Below are positions 1 through 8,204 of a stretch of 64,000 bases of DNA, in pieces. Location: the NCBI GenBank assembly GCA_018239675.1, contig JAFEGX010000126.1, forward strand, positions 1-64,000. The letters are read 5' to 3'. Origin of the DNA: Verrucomicrobiota bacterium (lineage in GTDB: Bacteria > Verrucomicrobiota > Verrucomicrobiia > Opitutales > Opitutaceae). The number at the start of each line of letters is the position of its first letter. The stretch's first letter is position 1. The notes under the pieces were generated by a model. The model saw only the letters and a list, made by a program, of their open reading frames with translations, had not been told where the DNA came from and did no database searches. The translations under genes were made by a program, and so were the position numbers.

Positions 1-1
1 G

Positions 2-259
2 GCGTTCCAGAAGGTCCGCCAGTCCTCGCAGGACAAGGCGGTGCTCAACAACGCCCGTCAGCTCTCGGCCGCCGCCGACCAGTACTACCTCGAGAACGGT
101 GTCTCGACGGTGACGCTCGGTTCGCTCGTCGGTTCCGCGAACTACGTGAAGGCCCTCAACCTGGTCGCCAACGAGACCTATCCGAGCGCCTACACGCAGG
201 GTGAGACGATCACGATCTCCGGCATCGCCGGCGTTCGCACGATCACCTACGCCCCGTAA
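2..259 (+). CDS. type IV pilin / PulG-like pseudopilin, 3' end
   Basis: This is the C-terminal 85 residues of a gene that begins before the window. The open frame runs from base 2 to the TAA at 257-259. The first residues (AFQKVRQSSQDKAVLNNARQ) look like the part just after the hydrophobic N-terminal helix of prepilin-type proteins, where an IP.F....... segment leads into an amphipathic helix with L.AA.DQYYLENG. Such proteins assemble into type IV pili or type II secretion pseudopili in the periplasm. The cleavage/methylation motif is outside the window, so the family call rests on this helix and the small size. A strong terminator follows directly. Confidence 0.7.
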   Translation, partial: AFQKVRQSSQDKAVLNNARQLSAAADQYYLENGVSTVTLGSLVGSANYVKALNLVANETYPSAYTQGETITISGIAGVRTITYAP

Positions 260-287
260 TCGCGCGGTTGTAGCCATTCCTTGCCAA

Positions 288-316
288 GCCGCCCGCTCAC
301 CGCGGGCGGCTTTTTT
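288..316 (+). terminator. rho-independent terminator after the pilin gene
   Basis: Perfect 9-bp arms (288-296 gccgcccgc and 302-310 gcgggcggc) enclose a 5-nt loop and are followed by six T residues (311-316). It lies 28 bases after the pilin stop codon, so the pilin is probably an abundant separate transcript. Confidence 0.9.
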
Positions 317-382
317 GCGCCCGGGCGCGGCCGTGCCAACGGGCTTTCAATTCATGCGACAACCCCGCAAGCTCGCGCGCGC

Positions 383-2254
383 ATGACCCCGACCGCCCTC
401 TCGTTCCTGGTTTCGGACAAGCGCTTCTGGTTGTTCTGCCTCTCGGGGGCCCTCGCGGTGCTGCTCGGGTTCTTCGCGATCCCCGGTGTCATGGCCATCG
501 TGTTCGTGTCCGACACCGGCTACTGGTTCGAGCTCGTGGCCTTCATCATCTTCGCCTGGGCGCTCTGGCGCGCCTTCCGCGATGACCTGCGGGCGCTGCA
601 CTGGCGGACGGTCGACTGGCCGACCGTCGCGGTGGTCGGGCTCAGCGGGCTCGTGCTGCTCGTGCACGAGTCGTTCGGGTTCAAGATCGTGATGGACGAG
701 ATCATGCTGCTCGGCACCTCGATGAGCATGCACTTCGACCGGCTGGTGCTCACGCCGGTCCGGGGCAACGACATCCAGGGCGTGTTCGTCGTGCTCGACG
801 GCATCATGGACAAGCGCCCGCTGTTCTTCCCGTTCCTGCTCTCGCTGCTGCACGACCTCCTCGGTTACCGGCCGGAAAACGCCTTCCTGCTGAACGGCAT
901 CCTGACGTTCATCTTCCTCGGGCTGGTCAACCGCTGCGGCCAGCTCCTCGCGGGCCGCCGCGGGGGCTGGCTTGGCGTGCTGCTCTTCGCCGGCCTGCCG
1001 CTCCTCGGGCAGAACGCCACGGGCGGCGGCTTCGAGCTGCTGAACCTGGTGATGATCATCGCGACGCTCCTGCTCGGCGCACGGTTCATCGCGCGCCGCG
1101 ACGAGGCGTCGCTCACGGTTTTCTGCTACTGCACGCTGCTGCTCGGCCAGACGCGCTACGAGTCGCTGGTCTACGCGCTGCCCGTCGTCGTCATGGTCCT
1201 GTGGGTGTGGTTCCAGGAACGGCGCGTGATCCTGTCGTGGCCGGTGATCTTTGCCCCGCTGCTGCTCCTGCCGTATCCGCTGCAGAACCGGATCTTCGAG
1301 CTGCGCACGTCGGCGTGGCAGCTCGCCAGCAAGCCGGAGTACTCGAAGCCGTTCTCGCTGTCCTACATCACCGACAATCTCGCGCACGCCGAGAACTTCT
1401 TCTTCGCCGACGCCGCCAACCAGCCGGTTTCCCTCACGCTCTCGATCCTCGGCTGGCTCGCGGTCCCGTTCTTCCTCCTCTTCGTCGGGAAGAAGATCCG
1501 CACGCTCGCCAGCGAGTCGCCGATCGTGGTCGCGTCGGTGATCTTCTCCCTGGGCTTTGTCGCCCAGTTTCTCCTCATGATGTGCTATTTCTGGGGCAAG
1601 TTTGACGACCCGATCATCCGCCGCCTCAGCCTGCCGACCCAGCTCTGGCTCGTCGTGTCCGTCCTCACGGTCCTGCCGCAGTTCGCGTCCGCCGCCTTCC
1701 AGCGCCTGCTGCTGGGCGTGGCGGCCTTCGGGGCGCTGGTCAGCGGGATCCCGTCGATGGCGGCGCACGCGTACAACCAGGAGTACCTGCCGGGCCGCGA
1801 GACCGCGTGGCGGCGCCAGTTCATGGCCGACCAGCCCCGGCACGACTACCTGATGATCGACAACGACTCGATCCTCTGGGTCGCGCACCGGATCTCCGCG
1901 ACCCCGGTGGTGCAGGCGGTCCGCCGGAAGGACGCGATCGTGTTCCACATGCGGAACCACACGTTCTCGAACATCTATGTCTTTCAGCGCTACAACATCG
2001 ATCCGGCCACCGGGGCCATGACCCTGCGCGAGGGCGACGATCTCGGGCCGGCCTTCGTGCTCGAGCCGGTGCGGGAGGAGCGGCTGCAGACGCTGACCCT
2101 CGACCGCATCAGCCGCGTGAAGGAAATCCGCCAGGGTCCGGTCTCGCTGACGGCCCCGACCCACGAGCCGCCGCCGGTCGTCCCGCGCGACCGGGAGGAG
2201 ATCGAGAAGCGGCGGAAGGCCTACCTGGAAAATTTCCTGAAGCAGCTCCCGTAA
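383..2254 (+). CDS. GT-C fold membrane glycosyltransferase, copy 1 (GT39/ArnT-like)
   Basis: A 623-residue polytopic membrane protein. A DE pair (VMDEIML) lies in the first long extracytoplasmic loop, where GT39/ArnT/PMT enzymes carry their catalytic acid. It is followed by DKRPLFFPFLLSLLHDLLGYR, which resembles the ArnT-type KPPLYYWL....G segment. These enzymes use polyprenyl-phosphate sugars at the outer face of the membrane. Later motifs LLGQNAT and RYES are shared with the next gene, as is a soluble C-terminal tail, so the two are tandem paralogues. I chose ATG 383 because an upstream start would lie inside the terminator; no clear ribosome site is seen. The position behind a pilin gene recalls pilin glycosyltransferases, but the substrate is unknown. 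Confidence 0.75.
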   Translation: MTPTALSFLVSDKRFWLFCLSGALAVLLGFFAIPGVMAIVFVSDTGYWFELVAFIIFAWALWRAFRDDLRALHWRTVDWPTVAVVGLSGLVLLVHESFGFKIVMDEIMLLGTSMSMHFDRLVLTPVRGNDIQGVFVVLDGIMDKRPLFFPFLLSLLHDLLGYRPENAFLLNGILTFIFLGLVNRCGQLLAGRRGGWLGVLLFAGLPLLGQNATGGGFELLNLVMIIATLLLGARFIARRDEASLTVFCYCTLLLGQTRYESLVYALPVVVMVLWVWFQERRVILSWPVIFAPLLLLPYPLQNRIFELRTSAWQLASKPEYSKPFSLSYITDNLAHAENFFFADAANQPVSLTLSILGWLAVPFFLLFVGKKIRTLASESPIVVASVIFSLGFVAQFLLMMCYFWGKFDDPIIRRLSLPTQLWLVVSVLTVLPQFASAAFQRLLLGVAAFGALVSGIPSMAAHAYNQEYLPGRETAWRRQFMADQPRHDYLMIDNDSILWVAHRISATPVVQAVRRKDAIVFHMRNHTFSNIYVFQRYNIDPATGAMTLREGDDLGPAFVLEPVREERLQTLTLDRISRVKEIRQGPVSLTAPTHEPPPVVPRDREEIEKRRKAYLENFLKQLP

Positions 2255-2269
2255 GCCGCCCGCGGCCCG

Positions 2270-4063
2270 ATGACGCTGTTTTCCCGCATCACCCCCGACG
2301 CCGCGACGCGCCCGCGCCTCCTCTGGCTCGGCCTGAGCTCGGTTGCGGCGGTTGCGATCGGGTTTGTCCTGGTGCCGCCGAAGGTCGCCGAGGGCCTCAT
2401 CCGCCAGGGCGGGTACTATTACATGCTCGGGCTCTTCGGCGCGTTCGTGTATTACGCCCGGCAAGTGGCGCGGGCGCGCGAGGCCGTGTGGCGCGGGTGG
2501 CTGCGGTCGCCCGGCTGGGTCGGCGTCGCGCTGCTGGCGGCCACGGCCTTCACGCTCTGGTCCGACACCTACCAGCACAAGATCCTCTTCGACGAGTACG
2601 TGCTGCAGGCGACGGGCTTTCACATGCACGCGACGAAGGAGGTCGGCACCGTGATCCGGGCCTACAATCTCGACGGCACGTGGGTGCCAATCGACACGTT
2701 CCTCGACAAGCGGCCGTACTTTTTCACGTTCCTGCTCTCGCTGGCGCATGACCTGACCGGCTACCGGATCGCCAACGCCTTCATCCTGAACTCGGCGCTC
2801 GCCGCCGCGTTCCTCGCGCTCACCTACTGGTTCGGCCGCCAGCTCACCGACCGCACGGGCGGTCTGCTCGCCGTGGCGCTGCTCGCGTCAATGCCGCTGC
2901 TCGGCCAGAATGCGACCTGTGCGGGCATGGAGATGCACAATCTCACGATGCTGCTGCTCGTGATGTGCCTCGCGCTGCTGTACCTGCGGGCGCCGGACCC
3001 GGACCGCCTCGCGCTGCTGTGCCTCGGCGCCGTGCTGCTGGCGCAGAGCCGCTACGAGTCCGCCATCTACGTCGTGCCGGTCGCGATCGTCATCCTGCTG
3101 GGCTGGTGGCGGGCCGGCGCGGTGCTGCTGCCGTGGGCCACCGTCCTCACGCCGCTGCTCCTCGTCCCGTATGCCTGGCACAACCGGGTGCTTTCCGCCA
3201 CGCCGGTGCTGTGGCAGCTGCAGGAGGGCCAGACCTCGCGCTTCAGCACCGAGTACCTGGCGACGAACCTGCGCGGCGCCGTCCACTTCTTCTTCAATTT
3301 CGGCCCGACGCTCGCGAACTCCTGGTACCTGTCGGTCCTCGGCTTCGCCGGGCTCGTCTGGCTCGCCTTCGTCATCCTCCGCTGGTTCCGGTCGCGGCCG
3401 CCGGTCAGGGCGGCTGACGTCGTGGCCCTGGCCTTCGGCGCCGGGGTTGCCGGCAATTTCGTGTTGGTCCAGTTCTACTACTGGAGCCGGCTGGACGACA
3501 CCGTGACGTCGCGCTTCGCGCTCCCGGCCACCCTGATGCTCGCGCTCGCGGCCGCGGCCTTTGTCTGCCGAATGCGCACGACCTGGCCGGTCCGGCGGAT
3601 CGCCTTCGCCGGCGTCGCGGTCTTCGTGCTCGTCTCGGCGCTGCCCGACATCGCGACGCGCCTCTATACCGCGCAGAACCTCGCCATGAAGGAGATCGAC
3701 TGGGAGCGCGACTTCGTGCTGCGCCGGTCCGCCGGGCCGCGGCTCATTCTGTCAAACAAGTCCGCCATCCCGTGGATCCTCTGGCAGATCCCGTCGCTTG
3801 ACCTCGTGGCGGCGAAGAAGCGGGGCGACCAGATCCGCTACCATCTCGCGCAGGGCACCTTTCGCGAGGTGCTCGTGACCCAGGCGCTGCGCCCCACCAC
3901 GCCGGAGGGCCGCTTCGGGCTCGATCCCGATGATGAGCTGCCGCCGACGTTTCACCTCGAGACGCTCGCGATCAAGCGCTTCGGCGGCCGCATGGAGCGG
4001 TTGAGCCGCATCGTGTCGGTAGACCCCGCGCCTCCGGCCCCGCCCGCGAAGCCGGCCTCATGA
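2270..4063 (+). CDS. GT-C fold membrane glycosyltransferase, copy 2 (paralogue of upstream gene)
   Basis: A 597-residue membrane protein, 15 bases after its paralogue. It repeats the same landmarks in order: LFDEYVL in the first outer loop, DKRPYFFTFLLSLAHDLTGYR, LLGQNAT, a RYES motif, and a polar C-terminal domain with a similar ending (RLSRIVSV against RISRVKEI). The loop between DE and DKRP is of similar length. These features support a GT39/ArnT-like lipid-linked sugar transferase acting in the periplasm. Divergence is high, so the two copies probably have different donors or acceptors. Function beyond the fold is inference. Confidence 0.75.
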   Translation: MTLFSRITPDAATRPRLLWLGLSSVAAVAIGFVLVPPKVAEGLIRQGGYYYMLGLFGAFVYYARQVARAREAVWRGWLRSPGWVGVALLAATAFTLWSDTYQHKILFDEYVLQATGFHMHATKEVGTVIRAYNLDGTWVPIDTFLDKRPYFFTFLLSLAHDLTGYRIANAFILNSALAAAFLALTYWFGRQLTDRTGGLLAVALLASMPLLGQNATCAGMEMHNLTMLLLVMCLALLYLRAPDPDRLALLCLGAVLLAQSRYESAIYVVPVAIVILLGWWRAGAVLLPWATVLTPLLLVPYAWHNRVLSATPVLWQLQEGQTSRFSTEYLATNLRGAVHFFFNFGPTLANSWYLSVLGFAGLVWLAFVILRWFRSRPPVRAADVVALAFGAGVAGNFVLVQFYYWSRLDDTVTSRFALPATLMLALAAAAFVCRMRTTWPVRRIAFAGVAVFVLVSALPDIATRLYTAQNLAMKEIDWERDFVLRRSAGPRLILSNKSAIPWILWQIPSLDLVAAKKRGDQIRYHLAQGTFREVLVTQALRPTTPEGRFGLDPDDELPPTFHLETLAIKRFGGRMERLSRIVSVDPAPPAPPAKPAS

Positions 4064-4085
4064 GCGGGGCGGGCCGCATCCGCCC

Positions 4086-5309
4086 ATGACCGCCTCGCCG
4101 CGCAAGCTCGGATTCGGCCTGATTTTCCTGGTCGCGGCCTACTATGCGGCCTTCGCGCTTTTTCCGGGGCTGTTTTTCGTGCTCGGGATCAACCACTACA
4201 GCGCGTGGTTCATCGACACCTTTGCGCTGCTCGCGTCGAACGACGCCGTCTCCCGGGGCCTCAACCCGTACGCGCCGAACCCGCTCGACTATTTTGGCCG
4301 TCCGCACGTCTACCCGCACTGGTGGCTTCACCTGCGGGACGTGGGCCTGACCCGGGCCGATGCCTGGTGGCTCGGCCTGGCGCTGGTCGGGGTCTTTGCC
4401 GCGGCGGCCCTGGTGCGGCTCCGCCCGCGCTCGGCCGGGGAGATGTTCTGGTATGCGGCGGTCGCCTGCTCGTCGCCGATCCTGCTGGCGGTCGACCGCG
4501 CGAACAACGATCTCGTGATCTTCGTCCTGCTGGCCGGCCTGGTGCCCTGCGTTTGTGCCACGCGCCGCGAGGTGCGCTGGCTGGCCCCGCCCCTGGTGGC
4601 GGTGGCCGCCGCGCTCAAATACTATCCGGCCGCCGCGGCCCTCGTCCTGCTGGCCGGCACCGAGCGGCGGGAACTGCGGGCGCGCCTGGCCCTGGCCGTC
4701 CTGCTGCTCGGATTCGCGGGCGTCGGCGTGGCGGCCGACCTGCGGGATTTCGGCCCGCTGGCGCCGCGGCCCGAGGGGCTCCTGAGCTTCGGGGCCACCG
4801 CGTTCGCGCACGCGATGGGCTGGGAAGGGACGGCGCCCCGGGTGTTGACGCTTGGCGTGGCTGCGGCCCTGGTGATCCTCTGCTGGTGGCGGCGTCCGCT
4901 GGCCGACTGGGAACCGCCCGCGACCGCTCGCTCGGACTGGCTGCATTTTGTCCTCGGCGCGGTGCTCCTGACCGGCTGCTTCTTTGCCACTCTCAACTTC
5001 GGCTACCGCTGGATTTTCGCGCTGTGGCTGGCGCCCTGGCTGTGGCGGCTGCCCGGTGACGCGTCGGCGCCGGAGCCGGCGCGCCGGCTGGCCCGCTGGG
5101 CCCGCGGGCTGCTGCTGTTCGTGCTGTGGTGGGATCCGGTTGCCTGTGTGATCATCAACCGCTTTGTCGGCGTCGTCTCCGGCCCGACGATCGCGCGCCT
5201 GGCGGAGATCGCTTTCCTCGCCGAGCAGCCGTTCGACTGGGCGCTCTTCCTTTGCCTGCTGGTCTTCCTCGCGCACTTCACCCGCGTCTCGGCCCGCCGG
5301 CTCGCGTGA
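4086..5309 (+). CDS. GT87-family-like (DUF2029) membrane glycosyltransferase
   Basis: A 407-residue integral membrane protein with about ten hydrophobic segments. The segments RANNDLVIFVLLAG and AALKYYPAAAALVLL match the conserved NND and K.YP pattern of GT87/DUF2029 proteins, which are polyprenol-phosphate-mannose-dependent transferases in actinobacteria. The N-terminal outer loop carries NPYAPNPLDYFGRPHVYPHWW, with the aromatic-rich character of this family. It lies 22 bases after the GT-C pair on the same strand and is probably co-transcribed. The sugar is not predictable. Confidence 0.7.
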   Translation: MTASPRKLGFGLIFLVAAYYAAFALFPGLFFVLGINHYSAWFIDTFALLASNDAVSRGLNPYAPNPLDYFGRPHVYPHWWLHLRDVGLTRADAWWLGLALVGVFAAAALVRLRPRSAGEMFWYAAVACSSPILLAVDRANNDLVIFVLLAGLVPCVCATRREVRWLAPPLVAVAAALKYYPAAAALVLLAGTERRELRARLALAVLLLGFAGVGVAADLRDFGPLAPRPEGLLSFGATAFAHAMGWEGTAPRVLTLGVAAALVILCWWRRPLADWEPPATARSDWLHFVLGAVLLTGCFFATLNFGYRWIFALWLAPWLWRLPGDASAPEPARRLARWARGLLLFVLWWDPVACVIINRFVGVVSGPTIARLAEIAFLAEQPFDWALFLCLLVFLAHFTRVSARRLA

Positions 5310-5312
5310 CCG

Positions 5313-7346
5313 TCAGCGGCGCGGCTGCGCCTGTTCGATCACCCTCCGCCAGTCGTCGAGCGTGCCGGTGGTGGCGGCCGCGATCTCCTCGGCGGTGAGA
5401 CGGTAGATCAGGATGGAGTAGCCGATGTTGGCGTCCGGCTGGCGGGCGCGGAGATAGTGGCACAACCGGGCGAACCGGAGCAGGTCATGGCGCGTCCAGG
5501 CGCGTTTCCATTTCTCCGGGCTGCCGGCGCGGTCGAGCTCCGCGCGGCGCGCGGGATCACTGAAGTAGGCCAAGAAGGCCGGCTCGAAGCTGCGCATCCA
5601 TTGGTACTCCTTCTCCAGTTCGGGAGTCCACGGGCCCCGGATCGGGCTGTAGACGTGGTCGAGCATCGTGGCGCTGATGCAGTAGATTCCCGGCGTGAGC
5701 GGCACCCACGGCTGCGGGATCTTGAAGCCGTTCACGAAGGGCAGGCGCCGGGCCTGGATGTGGTAGTAGTCGGGTTCGCCCGAGCCGCAGTAGGAGAGGT
5801 ACACCGGCTCGCCGTGCGCGTTCCGGTCAAGCCACGCCTTCAGGCCCGGCAGGTCCTGTCCCCAGTCGAGCGAGCTGTCGACGAGGTGGCGGTAGCCTTC
5901 GGCGGGACCGCCGACCGCCGGGTTGAAATAGGCCAGGTAGTGCGGGTACGTCCGCACGCCCTCGGCCACCTGCCAGCCGACGAGCACGACAACGAGCGCG
6001 GCGGCGAGGCGGTGGCGGGCGAGCCAGGTGCCCATCGCGCCGAACAGGATGAACAGCACCGGGTAGGTCGGCAGGAGGTGCCGGTGGCCGATGTTCAGGT
6101 GGGAAGTGAGGGAGGCCGCCCAGTACACGCCGAACAGCACCAGCAGCGGGGTCACGCGGTAGAGGTCCGCGCGCCAGGCCGCCGCGGCCGGTCCTTTGCT
6201 CCAGCGGCGCGCCAGCGCGCCGAGGCCCGCGACGCACGCGAGCAGCACCGGCAGCGTCGACTTGTACAGGAACGCCAGCGGGAAGAATTTCGTCCAGCCA
6301 ACCACGCTGTAGGCGCCATCGAGGAAGCCCGAGCGGTACTGTGACATCTCGACGACAAACGAGAAGCCGTAGAGAAACGCCTCCGGCAGGAGATGCGCGG
6401 CCCGCAGCGCCTGCACGACGGGGGCGAATCCGCCGATGTGGTCGAGCGTGACGGCCCACGGGCGGATGAAATGGTCCGCCGGCGACACGGCCGGATTGAA
6501 CGCGGAGTAGCGGAAGCCGAAGAACGCCCAGATGATGATCCAGGCCACGACGCCCTGGCCGACGGTCGAGAGCGCGATCGCGCCGAGCTTGCGGCCCGGG
6601 GCGGTCCACCGGCGCCCGAGCCACTCCAGCGGCTCCGGGGCCCACGCGCGCACGACGGCCATCAGCACCATCATCGGCAGGATCAGCACGGCCGAGACCT
6701 TCGCGACGCAGGCCAGGCCGAAGCCGACGGCGCTGGCCCACCACCAGCGCCGGCGCGGGTCATGCAGTTCACGCCAGTACGCGCCGACCGACACCAGGAA
6801 AAACAGGACCATGCAGACGTCCGACGTCGCCAGCGCGCCGTGCGCGAGGAAATTCGGGCTGAAGGCATAGAATGCGAGCGATACCAGCCCGCCGGCGGTG
6901 CCGAAGAGCCGCCGCGACCACAGGAACACCAGCAGGCCCGTGGCCACGCTGAAGAGCGCGATCATCGCGCGCCCCGCCATGAGCCGCGGGAAATGATCCT
7001 CCCCGGTCTCGTAGAAAAACTGGTGCCCCAGCACCCAGGCGTCGGAGGTCCGCCAGTAGATGTTGTCCTTGATCGCCGGAAACTTGGCGCCCTCCAGCCA
7101 GGCAGGCAGGGCGGCCCAGCGCTGCGGCAGGTTGCCGTTCTCGGGCTGGATCCGGTAGTCGTTGAACTGCCAGTAGGTGAATCCGCCGGTCAGGTGCGCC
7201 AGCTCGTCGGCCGTCACGCTTTCGCGGGCCTTGCTCGCGACCGCCAGCAGCCAGTGCAGCGCCAGCAGCATCGCCACCACCGCGACCAGGACGGGGCGGG
7301 AGCGATGCCATGGCGTCTGGGGAGAACCCGCGGGAGTCACGAACAT
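5313..7346 (-). CDS. GT39-like membrane glycosyltransferase
   Basis: A 677-residue membrane protein. The first outer loop contains TADELAHLTGG, with the DE pair of GT39/PMT-like enzymes, followed by an ENGNLPQRWAALPAWL segment equivalent to the usual N.PPL motif. Many hydrophobic helices and a soluble C-terminal part follow; YSILIYRLTAEEI lies near the end. The role would be lipid-linked sugar transfer on the outer face of the membrane. ATG 7346 is preferred over a TTG at 7376. It is convergent with the GT87-like gene (3 bases apart) and divergent from the methyltransferase at 7460. Confidence 0.7.
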   Translation of the reverse strand: MFVTPAGSPQTPWHRSRPVLVAVVAMLLALHWLLAVASKARESVTADELAHLTGGFTYWQFNDYRIQPENGNLPQRWAALPAWLEGAKFPAIKDNIYWRTSDAWVLGHQFFYETGEDHFPRLMAGRAMIALFSVATGLLVFLWSRRLFGTAGGLVSLAFYAFSPNFLAHGALATSDVCMVLFFLVSVGAYWRELHDPRRRWWWASAVGFGLACVAKVSAVLILPMMVLMAVVRAWAPEPLEWLGRRWTAPGRKLGAIALSTVGQGVVAWIIIWAFFGFRYSAFNPAVSPADHFIRPWAVTLDHIGGFAPVVQALRAAHLLPEAFLYGFSFVVEMSQYRSGFLDGAYSVVGWTKFFPLAFLYKSTLPVLLACVAGLGALARRWSKGPAAAAWRADLYRVTPLLVLFGVYWAASLTSHLNIGHRHLLPTYPVLFILFGAMGTWLARHRLAAALVVVLVGWQVAEGVRTYPHYLAYFNPAVGGPAEGYRHLVDSSLDWGQDLPGLKAWLDRNAHGEPVYLSYCGSGEPDYYHIQARRLPFVNGFKIPQPWVPLTPGIYCISATMLDHVYSPIRGPWTPELEKEYQWMRSFEPAFLAYFSDPARRAELDRAGSPEKWKRAWTRHDLLRFARLCHYLRARQPDANIGYSILIYRLTAEEIAAATTGTLDDWRRVIEQAQPRR

Positions 7347-7459
7347 CGACGCAAGCGCGGCCCGGGTGGAACGCAACCGCGAACGACCGGGCCGGTCGGC
7401 GAAATCCCATTCGACTTTCCGGCGCGGGGCTTCGAGCCTCGGGCCGACCCGCCGCGCCG

Positions 7460-8203
7460 ATGAATGCCGAAGAGTACACGAACCTGGACCGAGTCGAGGG
7501 CGAGCACTGGTATTACTCGGGCAAGCGGCGTTTTGTCCGCGACTGGCTCTGCCGCGTGCGGCCGCCGCGGCCGTCCGACGTGCTGCTCGACTGCGGGGCC
7601 GGCACCGGGCGCTTCGCGCTGGAGATGCAGGCCCACTGTCGCGTCATGGTCCTCGACGACCACGAGGAGGCGCTCCGGCTGCTGCGCTCGCGGTTCCGGC
7701 CGGACCAGATCCTGAGCCTGTCCGGCGACACCGTGCCGCTGCCCGACGGCGCGCTGGAGTACGTCACCGCGCTCGACGTGCTTGAGCATGTCCCGGACGA
7801 CGCCGCGGTCGTGCGCGGGTTCCACCGGCTGCTCAAGCCCGGCGGCCTGGCCGCCGTCACCGTCCCTGCCAGCATGGCGCTGTGGAGCGACTGGGATGAG
7901 GCGCTGCACCATTTCCGACGCTATCACCGCCCCCAGCTCCGCGCGCTGTTCCCGGCGGACGCCTGGGAGATCGTCTACGTGAATTACACCAATGTCCTGG
8001 TCTATCCCGCCGTGTGGCTCGTCCGGAAGTGGCGGCGGCTGCGCCAGCGCCTCGGCCTGGGCGCCCCGGCGGCCCGCACCGAGGACCAGCTGCCGCCGCG
8101 CTGGCTCAATGCGCTGCTGCGGTCGGTCTTCGTGACGATGGCCGGGTGGCGCCTGCCGATGCCGTTCGGGGTCAGCCTGCTGCTGGTCGCCCGCCGAAAG
8201 TGA
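7460..8203 (+). CDS. class I SAM-dependent methyltransferase
   Basis: A 247-residue protein. The SAM-binding motif I is LLDCGAGTGRFALEM (about residues 34-48). Motif II/III features follow, with ALDVLEHVPDD and a post-motif LLKPGGLAAVTVP, typical of the Methyltransf_11 fold. The open frame extends further upstream, but homology-like sequence begins at MNAEEYTNLDRVEGEHWYY, so ATG 7460 is used. The C-terminal hydrophobic stretch and the neighbouring glycosyltransferases suggest modification of a glycan or lipid carrier; the substrate is unknown. Its stop lies one base before the convergent stop of the next gene. Confidence 0.75.
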   Translation: MNAEEYTNLDRVEGEHWYYSGKRRFVRDWLCRVRPPRPSDVLLDCGAGTGRFALEMQAHCRVMVLDDHEEALRLLRSRFRPDQILSLSGDTVPLPDGALEYVTALDVLEHVPDDAAVVRGFHRLLKPGGLAAVTVPASMALWSDWDEALHHFRRYHRPQLRALFPADAWEIVYVNYTNVLVYPAVWLVRKWRRLRQRLGLGAPAARTEDQLPPRWLNALLRSVFVTMAGWRLPMPFGVSLLLVARRK

Positions 8204-8204
8204 C

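Noticed and set aside
347-2749. Very long open frames (over 800 codons) on the opposite strand of real genes, also at 8002-10518 and 11429-13972
   Set aside because: They are rich in Arg, Pro, Gln and His, have no motifs and mirror confident membrane protein genes. High GC makes stop codons rare in the opposite frames.
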